Shown here piece after piece: positions 36,826 through 45,238 of a DNA stretch of 64,000 nucleotides. Within the stretch, counting starts at the first letter, position 1; each line of letters opens with the position of its first letter. Origin of the DNA: Bog-756 sp963829235 (GTDB lineage: Bacteria; Actinomycetota; Acidimicrobiia; Acidimicrobiales; RAAP-2); the NCBI GenBank assembly GCA_963829235.1, contig CAWHIF010000007.1, positions 84,830-148,829 on the forward strand. Direction: 5' to 3'. Both the position numbers and the translations under genes were made by a program. Under the pieces are notes generated by a model. That model was not told the origin of the DNA, made no database searches, and saw only the letters and a program-made list of their open reading frames with translations.

Positions 36826-38235
36826 ATGAAGAAGCGCGGTTATCCTCTGACAACAGGGATTCTGGCACTTGCGACGGTGGCCGCCGCGGCGGGGTTTTGG
36901 CGGGTGTTCACCGGTGACACGTGGATCATCCCCCTCCTTGCCATGGTGCTCAGCATCCATCTGTTGGGCTGGTGGTTCCGCCGGACCAACACCTCCTTCT
37001 CGCTCGCAGTCATCGCAACCATCATGGTGATAGCCCTGGTGTCGGTTTGGGCGGTTCTGCCATCTTCCACCGCTCACGGCGTACCGTGGACAACAACTTG
37101 GGATGCCGTGCGGAGCGCTCTGGATCACCTCGGGAGCGGCGTTCCCCATCCGCCTGTGCACCCGGATGCCGGCTACATGCTGGAGGCCCTGTGGTTGGTG
37201 GGCATAGGCGCGGCTCTCGCTGACTGGTCGGCATTTCGGGTGGGCTCAGCATTGCAAGGAATCGTTCCGGCCGTCGGGATATTCGCTCTCTGCCAGGTGC
37301 TGGGTGGATCCATCCACGGTACGGTCTTGATCGCCGGCCTGACCGGGGCCTCGACCGCCTTCCTGCTCGCACATCGGGCAACCGTGGGCAGGGCGAGGGC
37401 GACATGGCTGGGCGGATCGCCGAACGGATACCTCCGGAGTGTCATCAGAGCGGGTGCAATCGGCGTCGTAGCCGCCACCGTCGTCGCCATCGGTATCGGA
37501 TCGCAACTCCCGAGTTCGGCGGCATTGGGCTCCGATCGGCAGGCGCCCGCCCGACCTCATTCCGCAGCAGCACCCCCACCGCATGCCGCAGAGAGGACGG
37601 TTCCGGCTCCGTCGACTTCGACAGCCGTCGTCCAGCCGAAGCCACGGACAGCGCCGACAGCGGTTCCCGCGTCCCGAAACGGACCGGGGAGGGCCGACCA
37701 CATGAGTCCCAATGTCCCCCAGCCTGGCCGTCCACGGTGGCCGTTCGCTGTACTGGCTGCCCTCGTCGCCTTGGCCGGCTGGATCACCCTCAACGTCGGG
37801 TATCGCCGGATGCGTTGGCGGCACCGGCGCCGGGGCGACGGACATCCCACACCGGCCTACTCGGTACGAGTGGCTTGGGCTGAACTGACTGAGACCCTGG
37901 CCTCGTGGAACCTCCATCGCGATCGCGCCGAGACTCGTGTCGAGTTCGGCCAACGGGTAGGCTCCTCGCTGGCCATCCAATTCCGAGCCACCGCGCGCCG
38001 ACATTCGTCCGATTGTGAAAGCGCGGAGCTCCTCAGGATCGAATCTCCCCGGGTTGCAGCGATCGCCGACCGGGTCGCGTTCTCCGATGACCCACTCCCT
38101 CCGGACCTCGCCTGGTCGGCAGTGGCCGCGACCGAACAGATCGTCAAGACGCTGCGAGCGCGGGCATCCTTCGGAGCCAAGGTCGTGGGCCTCGTTGTTC
38201 CCCACCGGAGTCGGGTTGTCGGTCGAGTCGATTAA
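36826..38235 (+). CDS. TgpA-like membrane protein lacking the transglutaminase core
   Basis: A 469-residue protein. The N-terminal part has six or seven transmembrane helices like the DUF3488 region of TgpA (LTTGILALATVAAAAGFWRVF to about residue 228). It then has a Pro/Ala/Thr-rich linker (about 230-300), one more helix (PFAVLAALVALAGWITLNVGY near 305) and a cytoplasmic DUF4129-like tail with AYSVRVAWAELTETLASW. The Cys-His-Asp transglutaminase domain that normally follows the helices is missing; the linker occupies its place. Third gene of the MoxR-DUF58 operon. The ATG at 36826 is 4 bases after the DUF58 stop. Confidence 0.8.
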   Translation: MKKRGYPLTTGILALATVAAAAGFWRVFTGDTWIIPLLAMVLSIHLLGWWFRRTNTSFSLAVIATIMVIALVSVWAVLPSSTAHGVPWTTTWDAVRSALDHLGSGVPHPPVHPDAGYMLEALWLVGIGAALADWSAFRVGSALQGIVPAVGIFALCQVLGGSIHGTVLIAGLTGASTAFLLAHRATVGRARATWLGGSPNGYLRSVIRAGAIGVVAATVVAIGIGSQLPSSAALGSDRQAPARPHSAAAPPPHAAERTVPAPSTSTAVVQPKPRTAPTAVPASRNGPGRADHMSPNVPQPGRPRWPFAVLAALVALAGWITLNVGYRRMRWRHRRRGDGHPTPAYSVRVAWAELTETLASWNLHRDRAETRVEFGQRVGSSLAIQFRATARRHSSDCESAELLRIESPRVAAIADRVAFSDDPLPPDLAWSAVAATEQIVKTLRARASFGAKVVGLVVPHRSRVVGRVD

Positions 38236-38330
38236 CTCGTATCCAGCAAAAGAGAGGACCGAGACGGCACCGTGCCGCTTCCTCGATGTGCGCCTACTCT
38301 TACAGCCATGTGGCACAAGGACACGGGCTT

Positions 38331-39005
38331 GTGCTGAGGGTCGTCATTGGAGAAATTCTTCCTCTTGCACTGGTGGTGACCATATCTCCGCTGAACATCA
38401 TCCCGGCGATTCTCCTCCTCTTCACTCCAAGGCCACTCCTGAATGCCCTGAGCTTTCTGGCAGGTTTCGTGGGAGGCGTCGCCGTGGTCCTCGGGCTGCT
38501 CATCTCCCTCGGGGGAGCAGTCAACCTTTCGACGGACTCGGACCATTCGACTTGGGCCGGGATCCTGAAACTGGGCCTTGGCGTGTACCTCCTCTTCGCA
38601 GCGGTCAAGAAGTTCGGTGGTCGCCCAAGGGCTGGCCAGGAAGGTTCGCTCCCGAAGTGGATGGATGGAATCGCCGGATACTCCTCAACGAAGGCGCTCG
38701 GTGCCGGCGCAGCTCTTGGGGCTCTGAATCCCAAGAACCTCGTCGTCGGCTTGGCAAGTGCCGCCGCAATTTCGGAGGGAGGCCTCTCCACTACTCAGAA
38801 ATTGGTTGCAGGTGCCGTCTACGTCGTGGTCGCTGTCCTCGGGGTCGTGGCACCCATTGTCGTGATGCTCTCGCTCGGAGGTAGGGCGCATCAGGTGCTC
38901 GAGAGCTGGAATGCGTGGCTCAGACAGAACAATGCCACTGTCATGTCCGTCCTCTTCGTTGTGTTCGGCGCCGTGCTGATTGGCCAAGGCATCGCGGGCG
39001 TCTAG
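38331..39005 (+). CDS. GAP family transporter-like membrane protein
   Basis: A 224-residue integral membrane protein with six predicted helices. The opening GEILPLALVVTISPLNIIPAILLL and the half-way ALGAGAALGALNPKNLVVGLASA repeat match the GAP/Sap (sulfolipid-1-addressing protein) family, which in mycobacteria works in moving glycolipids across the membrane. The duplicated Pro-Asn motifs (SPLN and LNPKN) are the LysE-like signatures. The GTG at 38331 has AAGGA nine bases upstream; an ATG at 38286 would add 15 residues. Confidence 0.85.
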   Translation: MLRVVIGEILPLALVVTISPLNIIPAILLLFTPRPLLNALSFLAGFVGGVAVVLGLLISLGGAVNLSTDSDHSTWAGILKLGLGVYLLFAAVKKFGGRPRAGQEGSLPKWMDGIAGYSSTKALGAGAALGALNPKNLVVGLASAAAISEGGLSTTQKLVAGAVYVVVAVLGVVAPIVVMLSLGGRAHQVLESWNAWLRQNNATVMSVLFVVFGAVLIGQGIAGV

Positions 39006-39155
39006 GGCCAGCCGGGACGTACCGGTCGGTGACAGCTCGCGGGGCGTGACCACCGACCGCGTCCGAACGGAGGTAACGCGACCCGCTCGCCTACGCAGTC
39101 CAGAGGCAGGGATTGGGAATGGACAGAGATCCGATCCAGGTGGAGAATCTGGCGA

Positions 39156-39425
39156 ATGGACAAGACATTTCGAGCCAGGATGCAAAAGAGCGACAACAAA
39201 GCAGGCTGGACCTATGTCGTGATGGACGGCTCGGCTGAATACTTTGGCACCAAGGGCCTTGTCAAAGTGCGCGGAACAGTGGACGGCGAACCCTTCCAGA
39301 GTTCCTTTATGGCCCTGGGCGATGGGACGCACAAACTGCCGATCAAGGCCGAAATCCGAAAGAAGATCGATAAGGCAGAAGGAGACGAGGTGGTCATAAC
39401 GCTCACTGAGCGGCTGCCGACCTAG
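39156..39425 (+). CDS. DUF1905 domain protein
   Basis: An 89-residue beta-barrel protein of unknown function. The sequence W(T)YVVMDGSAEYFGTKGLVKVRGTVDGEPFQSSFMALGDGTHKLPIKAEIRKKI matches DUF1905 almost end to end (f-vpfD... G-x-VRGTVDG-x-PF). No fused YdeI domain is present. GGAG lies before the ATG. Confidence 0.9.
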   Translation: MDKTFRARMQKSDNKAGWTYVVMDGSAEYFGTKGLVKVRGTVDGEPFQSSFMALGDGTHKLPIKAEIRKKIDKAEGDEVVITLTERLPT

Positions 39426-39449
39426 CTGTCCGGCCCATGAGGTGCAGCC

Positions 39450-39593
39450 TCACCGATCCGGAGATTGGGGCATGCCTTCAAACCATTGGCGAGCCGAATC
39501 TGAGAACGTTGCCGTCAGTCGCTTGCAGTGATCAAGCGATGCATCGAGGTCGCGGACGGGCAGGATCGGGGCCACTCGCCTTGCAGTTGCCAT
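39450..39593 (-). pseudogene. N-terminal fragment of a VOC-family (bleomycin-resistance-like) protein
   Basis: From ATG 39593 the reverse frame reads MATARRVAPILPVRDLDASL, then DHCKRL, matching the first strand and helix of VOC proteins (MATA-x-RVAPILPVRDL-x-ASL-x-HY-x-RLGF). After that the sequence loses similarity and stops after 47 codons. Confidence 0.65.
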
Positions 39594-39980
39594 GCAGGCA
39601 GAGTGCACCAAATGCCCCCGCGCTGCAGTTGACGACGAGCACACGGCGGCAGCCACGTATCTGGTTCGGGCACCGTCCGACGCCGGTGAACACCGCTGTC
39701 CCGTTGCCCTTCAGGTCGGACACGCCCAAATTGCCGTTCGGGCCGATCACACCGTCCTGGCCGGCAACCCTGCCTGTGCCGGTCACGAGCTGGTTCGAGA
39801 CCACCAAGTCGTTGGGATTCGGCGGTCCGATGGTGGCACTGGTGCCGGATTGCCCCCGTCCCTCACCTCTGTTGACGGTCGAGGCGGCCGTTCATCGAAA
39901 CGGACTTGACCTCCCTGCTGACAGTCACCAATCTGTGTCCGTGCCCATTCACCTTCCCCGGACAGCCGGCTGACCGACCC
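39594..39980. other. Spacer with no supported gene
   Basis: A reverse frame (39532-39807) has a Gly/Asn-rich stretch, VTGTGRVAGQDGVIGPNGN, that looks faintly like exported repeat sequence, but there is no signal peptide or family match. I make no call. Confidence 0.4.
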
Positions 39981-41168
39981 ATGGGTGTTCTCGATGGGGT
40001 CAAGGTAATCGAGGCCGGATTGCTGGTGCAGGGCCCCCAAGCGTCTCTGACCATGCTTGAGTGGGGTGCCGAGGTCATCAAAGTCGAACTCCCCGGATTC
40101 GGCGACCAGAGCCGGTGGTTGCCGATCAGCCGGGAAGACCGGCGGTCGGCATTCTTTACCGCCTACAACCGGGGCAAGCGAAGCGTGACGATCGACCTGC
40201 GCGTCTCCACGGGTCGCGAGGTCTTCCTTCGACTGCTCGAGGGGGCCGACGTCGTGATCACGAACTTCAAGCCCGGGACAATGGAGAGCTGGGGTCTGGG
40301 CTATGCCGACGCGGCGGCGCGCAACGAGCGGATCGTCTACGCCATGGGGTCGTCGTTCGGCCCCGAAGGTCCCGACGCCGGCCGCGAAGGAGCCGACCTC
40401 AGCGGACAGGCGGCCGGTGGCCTGATCAGCACGACTGGTGGAAGAGGGGCCGACCCGAGTTCGATCGGGGCCACGGTGGCCGACCACATCGCGAGCCAGA
40501 ACCTTCTTGCCGGGATACTCGGAGCTCTGTACGCACGAGAGCGGACGGGCCGAGGGCAGCTGATCGAAACCTCCTTGCTCGGTGGCCAGATCTGGGCCCA
40601 GGCCGGCGAATACACGCGCTATCTCATGTCCGGGTCGGTCTCGGGGCCGAGCGGCCGGGGTCACCCGATGATCCCGGGCATCTACGGCGTCTTCCCGACC
40701 TCTGACGGCTGGATCGCCATCGTGGGCGTCGCCGGGCCGGCCCGCGATCTCTTCTACCGAACTATCGGTCGGCCGGATCTCATCGAGCAGTTCGATCAGC
40801 TCCTCTACTTCGAGGATGACCGGGCCGCTTTGTGGCCCATCCTCGACGAGGTATTCGCACAGAAGCCGACCGCCGAATGGTGCCGCCTGCTGGGGGACGC
40901 CGGCCTGCGTTTCGCCCCGGTGCGCGATCACGCCGAGGTGGCGGCCGACCCCGGCGTCAGAGCGAACGGCTACATCACCCGGGTCACCGGATCCGGCAAA
41001 GGCGCAGCTGAGCGGGAAATCGTGCGTGCCCCGGTTCGCTTCGCCGGTCAGGTACCGCCGGCCGTCGTCGAGGTCCCCGAGCTCGGCGAGCACACCGAAG
41101 AGGTTCTTCTCGAGAACGGATACTCCTGGAGCGACATCGGGGCCCTGTCGGGGGACGGTGCCATTTAG
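39981..41168 (+). CDS. CaiB/BaiF family (class III) CoA transferase
   Basis: A 395-residue enzyme that moves CoA between carboxylic acids. Family signatures in order: LDGVKVIEAGLLVQGPQAS near 3, LEWGAEVIKVELP near 26, NRGKRSVTIDLR near 63, ADVVITNFKPGTMESWGLGY near 88, and EGADLSGQAAGG, holding the catalytic Asp near residue 129. C-terminal GYITRV and GEHTEEVL are also typical. Substrate is not predictable. The ATG at 39981 matches family starts; the upstream in-frame ATG at 39906 adds non-conserved residues. No partner hydratase or dehydrogenase lies nearby. Confidence 0.92.
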   Translation: MGVLDGVKVIEAGLLVQGPQASLTMLEWGAEVIKVELPGFGDQSRWLPISREDRRSAFFTAYNRGKRSVTIDLRVSTGREVFLRLLEGADVVITNFKPGTMESWGLGYADAAARNERIVYAMGSSFGPEGPDAGREGADLSGQAAGGLISTTGGRGADPSSIGATVADHIASQNLLAGILGALYARERTGRGQLIETSLLGGQIWAQAGEYTRYLMSGSVSGPSGRGHPMIPGIYGVFPTSDGWIAIVGVAGPARDLFYRTIGRPDLIEQFDQLLYFEDDRAALWPILDEVFAQKPTAEWCRLLGDAGLRFAPVRDHAEVAADPGVRANGYITRVTGSGKGAAEREIVRAPVRFAGQVPPAVVEVPELGEHTEEVLLENGYSWSDIGALSGDGAI

Positions 41169-41197
41169 ATCACATTTAGATCCGGGCGGACCGCGGG

Positions 41198-41213
41198 CCC
41201 TTCTCGGGAAGGG
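41198..41213. terminator. Hairpin after CoA transferase
   Basis: CCCTTC at 41198-41203 pairs with GAAGGG at 41208-41213 around TCGG, 30 bases after the stop. A stable UUCG-like loop makes a terminator likely despite no T-run. Confidence 0.5.
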
Positions 41214-41421
41214 TTGGCGTCGCTTGGTCTCGGAGGGAGTGAACCGGTTTCGGTCATCGGTGATCGGACACCCTTTCGGAGATCCCCGACGGATGGAAGA
41301 TAGCGGGATGACGGAGCTGGAGTCCTACTGCGTGAACTGGTGCTCGGACGTCGACATCCGCGTCGTTGTTCTGTGCTGCCTGGAAGCTACGCTTGTGAGT
41401 CCGGCGTGAACGGGGGATCCT

Positions 41422-41718
41422 GTGACCGGTGATGTGCCTACTTTGCAAGCCTCTCGGACAAAACTTGATGCTATCGACGCATCACTCGTGCGACTCCTTG
41501 CTCGGAGGTCCCAGGTCATTCTCGATGTGATCCGATACAAGAGGGTCAACTCGATGGCCGTCGTCGATCGAGATCGTGAGGACAGGATGTTGGCCGGCAT
41601 TGAGGACCTGGCGAGTTCAGAGCGTGTCGATCCCAGGATCGCCCGACAGGTCCTGCGATCGGTCATCGACGCCTTTACGCTGCTCGAGATCGAGGACCTT
41701 GGGCCGGATCCCACCTGA
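41422..41718 (+). CDS. Chorismate mutase type II (AroQ-like) domain protein
   Basis: A 98-residue all-helical protein. The first helix has LDAIDASLVRLLARRSQVILDVIRYKR (active-site Arg and Lys positions of AroQ), followed by VDRDREDRML, the second Arg/Glu motif, and the third helix VLRSVIDAFTLLEIE. A free-standing mutase of this size would turn chorismate into prephenate; whether the active site is complete cannot be settled without alignment. GTG start at 41422. No aromatic amino acid genes are nearby. Confidence 0.85.
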   Translation: MTGDVPTLQASRTKLDAIDASLVRLLARRSQVILDVIRYKRVNSMAVVDRDREDRMLAGIEDLASSERVDPRIARQVLRSVIDAFTLLEIEDLGPDPT

Positions 41719-42027
41719 AAGGCGGCGGACGATTCGGCTCACCGAGGTACCTCCGAGTCCCGGTGTCGTGAACGAGGCGTGAGCATGGAGTCGACCGAAC
41801 TCAGGCGGTCGGGCTGACGCCGCGACTCATACGACCGTCTATCGTGGAAGGGACACCCCGTAACGCAAAGGGCTATGGGCTCGTTTGAGAGAGGCAAGGT
41901 GTGAGGGCCGGCGTCTGCCTGCCCAGAAGTCCGAACGGGGGACAATGGATGAGATCCACTGCCGAGACTCCTCCGAATTGATGATGCCGGCGTTTAGAGC
42001 GAGATCTTGAAAGGGTATGGAGCTTCG

Positions 42028-43131
42028 ATGACGCTTACTCGAGGAGCCCGCAGACCTGTTGCCGTGGTTCCGGTTGCCGTGTTCCTCACCGCGGTCGGAC
42101 TGCTCATTTCGACGGTGCTGGCCATCCCCGGAAGTGCCACCACTCTCCCCTCCGGGTCGACGACGGCCCAGCACGGAGTCAATGTCTATGTCGAGGAGAA
42201 CGGTGAGGCGGCCAACCAGTGGCAGGCCGACGCGACCAACGAGATGAGAGGCATCAAGTCCCTGGACGCGAACGCCGTTGCCATCGCGTTCCCGTTCTAC
42301 ACGCCCTCACTCCATGCGAACTGCGTCTACGCCTATACCGCGAACGAGTGCAGCGGAGGACCCACTTCAAAGTCGCCGGCGCCGGCCCGGGTGGCCGTTC
42401 TGGTCAAGGCGGCCCAGCTCGCCGGTCTGCACGTCCTCCTCCGACCCCTCATGGACGAGACCAATCTGAGCCCCGATTGGCGAGGTGACATCGATCCGGC
42501 GAGCCGAGCGGCGTGGTTCACCAGCTACGCGGACATGTTGGCCCCGTATCTGACCATGGCCCAATCGGACGGGGTGACCGATTTCACCATCTCGCTCGAG
42601 CTGGCCAGTCTGGCGACGGCCACACAGTGGTCGTCACTCATCACATGGGCCAAGAAGATCTACCACCGTCAGTTGGTCTTCGCCACAAGTTGGAGGGCCA
42701 GCCTCCCGGGAGGCAAGGGCGAGGTCCACGCGGGCACCTCCGTCGGCATGGACTCTTATCCAGGCCTTACCAAAGCCACCCCCACCTGGTCGGTGGCCCA
42801 GCTACTGGCCGGGTGGAACTCGTACCTCAAATCCAAGCCGTACGGGACTGCAGATAGCAATGTCACGATCGACGAGGTCGGTATCGAGGCCGTGGACGGT
42901 GCCTACAAGACCCCCTACATCGCCGTCAGCGGTAAGTTCAACCAGTTGATTCAGGCCAACTGGTTCGACGCGGCCTGCCAGTTCTACAAGGCCCACAAGC
43001 AGAGCGGTATCTATTTCTGGGGCCCGGATTTCACCTTCAACGATGGGAAGCTCACGTCCGCGCCCGTTCCCAGCGAACCCGAACAGCTGCAACCAGACGG
43101 CTGGGCCGCCATCAAGGCGTGCTTCAAATGA
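42028..43131 (+). CDS. Secreted GH113-like glycoside hydrolase
   Basis: A 367-residue exported TIM-barrel-like protein. The signal peptide is near 1-38 (VVPVAVFLTAVGLLISTVLAIPG). VNVYVEENGE and AVAIAFPFYTP fit early barrel strands, LHVLLRPLMDETN resembles the L-x-P-x-x-D strand, WRGDIDPASRAAWFTSYADMLAPY and DFTISLELASL match the W-F-x-x-Y helix and the strand with catalytic Glu (ISLEL near residue 190), and NVTIDEVGIEA near 273 holds a second candidate Glu. This pattern is that of GH113 and related endo-glycosidases. Substrate unknown. ATG 42028 follows GGAGC; a possible GGGTAT box lies 10 bases before it. Confidence 0.72.
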   Translation: MTLTRGARRPVAVVPVAVFLTAVGLLISTVLAIPGSATTLPSGSTTAQHGVNVYVEENGEAANQWQADATNEMRGIKSLDANAVAIAFPFYTPSLHANCVYAYTANECSGGPTSKSPAPARVAVLVKAAQLAGLHVLLRPLMDETNLSPDWRGDIDPASRAAWFTSYADMLAPYLTMAQSDGVTDFTISLELASLATATQWSSLITWAKKIYHRQLVFATSWRASLPGGKGEVHAGTSVGMDSYPGLTKATPTWSVAQLLAGWNSYLKSKPYGTADSNVTIDEVGIEAVDGAYKTPYIAVSGKFNQLIQANWFDAACQFYKAHKQSGIYFWGPDFTFNDGKLTSAPVPSEPEQLQPDGWAAIKACFK

Positions 43132-43429
43132 CCGCCAGCTGACCGCGAGCTGACCGTGACCTCACCTGCCGGGTCTCAGTAACGGGAACTCTTCGACCCC
43201 CGGTCGGGCACTCCTTCTGGGCCGTGAAGCGATCGGCAAGCACGGGTCTCTCGATGCGCTCCAAAGCCGGCATGTTCCAGGCGGCGGCAGCAGATATTGC
43301 ACTGGGGGACCATGACCCCTGCCTTCAAGGCGAATCCCCCACTCGGCACGAACGGCCGTCGGCTCGTGTCGAGTGGTGGGCGGTCGTCAGCCGGTGCTGT
43401 CGGCCAGGTCTTCTGCTGGAAGTAGTCCC
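43132..43429. other. Spacer with no supported gene
   Basis: About 300 bases between the GH113-like gene and the VOC fragment. Open frames look non-coding. The reverse frame ends in a Cys pair (QCNICC) without family match. Confidence 0.45.
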
Positions 43430-43618
43430 CTAGCTGGCGACCTCGGCGGGCTCGGCTTCCTCGATCACAGAGAGCCAGCCGTTGCCAGCTAGGCACCACA
43501 TGACCTCGTTCCGATTGGGCACGTCGGCGGTCCGTCCGATGAGTTGCTCATACCGGCCCACCGCTGCCTGTAGGTCGGCTATCGGGAGGCCGGCAAAGAG
43601 AACCTCCGTGGTCACCAC
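43430..43618 (-). pseudogene. N-terminal half of a VOC-family protein
   Basis: A 62-codon reverse gene reading MVTTEVLFAGLPIADLQAAV, then GRYEQLIGRTADVPNRNEVMWCLAGNGWLSVIEE. This is the first half (one beta-alpha-beta-beta unit) of a glyoxalase-fold protein; complete members have about 120 residues. The stop follows at once. It may be a truncated gene or encode a half-protein. It ends the region downstream of the solute-binding gene's 3' side. Confidence 0.6.
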
Positions 43619-43637
43619 AGCCGCCTGGTCTCGACCG

Positions 43638-44987
43638 TCAGGCCCCCGGTGTCCCCGGCATCGGAGTGACCGGTACCGGGTCCTTGGGATTCTTGTTCAC
43701 ACAGACGAACACCTGCTTCCCCTGGCCGAAGACCGGTACGTACTTGCCCCCTTGGACCTGTATATAGGCACTGCAGTCCGGCCAGGTGGTGCCGGTATGA
43801 CTCACCGCCCAGTCGACCGGCGCCGAGACACCGCCGGCGGTGAAGTTGGTGATCTCATTGGTGGCGGCGATGACACCGGCCTGGGTGGGATCCTTGCCGG
43901 CGGCCTTCACGCCGGCCGCGATGAGGGCCGCCGACTGCCACCCCTGAAAGGCCACACCGTTGTAAATGAAGTTGGGCTCGTACTTGGCCATGGCGGCCAG
44001 GTAGGCGAGCATGCCGGGGTAGGTGTCGCCGTAGCGGGATTTGTCGCCGGCCTGAAAGGGCACACCTCCGACGTTGTCGACATAGACCCCCTCCATCAGG
44101 CTGCCGTACTGGTCGAGGAGGGCCTGATCGTATCCGTTCAGCCAGAACTGCTTGATCTTGAGGCCGTACTGCTGGATGTCCCGGGCCAGAGTGATGTTGT
44201 CCGAGGCCTGCATGCAGGTGACCACCAGTTGGGCGCCGGACTGCTGCAGCCGCTGCACGTCGGAGCTGTAGCTCCCCCCGAGCTGGGCCCCGACGTCGGC
44301 CAGCACTACATTGAATCCTGCCTGTTTCATTCCTGTGGCATAGGAGCTGCACGCGTCGTACGACGAGGCGATGGACGGCCCGTAGCTGATGAAGGCCACC
44401 GACCTGGCCGCCACCTTTTTGATGAAGTACGCCATGCTGGAGTACCCGTTGGCATACACCTGGGTGGAACCCCCTACGGCGTAGAGGTTGGGGGCTCCTT
44501 GCCAGTTGGCGCTCACGTTGTACCCGTAGGTCGGGGTCTTCGTCGTCACGAAGTAGTTCGGGGTGAACCAGGCCGACGCCACTCCGATGGCGAACACATG
44601 GTCCTGGTCGATAAGGGTGTGGGCGTCCTGGATGAACTGGGTCGGCGAGCCGCCGTCGTCCAGGTTGTCGGTGAGCACGATATGGCGCCCGTTGATCCCA
44701 CCGTTGGCGTTGAGGGTGTTGAAGTAGGCGATCATGCCGGGGGCGATCCCGTCGAAATAGCCGGCCAACTCCCCGGTCTTCGACGAGATGGCTCCGATGT
44801 TGATCTGTGTTTTCGAAACCCCGGGCGACGTGCCAGTGGTCCTCCCACCGGACGTGGTCGAACTCGACGCGGCCGTTGTTGTCGTCGTGCTCGACGCCGA
44901 GCTTCCAGACGAACAGCCCGCGGCGATGACGGCTACTCCGAACACCAGGGCCCCCGGCCACGTCCATGCAGTGCGGCCCTTACCCAT
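43638..44987 (-). CDS. Substrate-binding lipoprotein of a branched-chain amino acid-type ABC transporter
   Basis: A 449-residue lipoprotein. The lipobox is VIAAGC (Cys near residue 25), followed by a Ser/Thr-rich linker to about 55 and a periplasmic-binding type-1 domain (INIGAISSKTGELAGYFDGIAPGMIAYFNTLNANGGINGR, the LivK-type opening). The domain continues to ...KQVFVCV. No LivH, LivM, LivG or LivF genes are near, so it is an orphan binding protein, possibly serving a distant transporter or a sensory role. It is divergent from the double-MarR gene at 45239, which may regulate it. Confidence 0.9.
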   Translation of the reverse strand: MGKGRTAWTWPGALVFGVAVIAAGCSSGSSASSTTTTTAASSSTTSGGRTTGTSPGVSKTQINIGAISSKTGELAGYFDGIAPGMIAYFNTLNANGGINGRHIVLTDNLDDGGSPTQFIQDAHTLIDQDHVFAIGVASAWFTPNYFVTTKTPTYGYNVSANWQGAPNLYAVGGSTQVYANGYSSMAYFIKKVAARSVAFISYGPSIASSYDACSSYATGMKQAGFNVVLADVGAQLGGSYSSDVQRLQQSGAQLVVTCMQASDNITLARDIQQYGLKIKQFWLNGYDQALLDQYGSLMEGVYVDNVGGVPFQAGDKSRYGDTYPGMLAYLAAMAKYEPNFIYNGVAFQGWQSAALIAAGVKAAGKDPTQAGVIAATNEITNFTAGGVSAPVDWAVSHTGTTWPDCSAYIQVQGGKYVPVFGQGKQVFVCVNKNPKDPVPVTPMPGTPGA

Positions 44988-45238
44988 ATCTCACTTCCCC
45001 CTAACCGAGTGGACCTATCGGATCGTCACCGATGCCGTCAGCCGCAGGTTGCCGGATCCACTTCCCGCGAAGGCCAATCCGCAGTGACCCTAGGCGAGGC
45101 CGTTCCCGGTGAGCAAGGGGCGGCGACGACTTCGGTCCGGAGCCCGAAGGCGGCTGAGGTCCGGGTGGCGTGAAAGTCCTTTCGGCATCCGGACCTTCGA
45201 GCGATATACCCTCAGACGAGCTACCCACGGAGGTGATG
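44988..45238. promoter_or_regulatory. Divergent promoter region
   Basis: This 251-base region separates the binding lipoprotein (reverse) and the double-MarR gene (forward). No consensus -35/-10 was recognised. GGAGG at 45229-45233 is the forward ribosome site. Confidence 0.4.

Noticed and set aside
39783..41093. Reverse frame of 436 codons
   Set aside because: Antisense shadow of the CoA transferase gene, with no domain content.
43482..45173. Forward frame of 563 codons
   Set aside because: Antisense shadow of the binding lipoprotein gene; rich in Gly, Arg and His, no motif.
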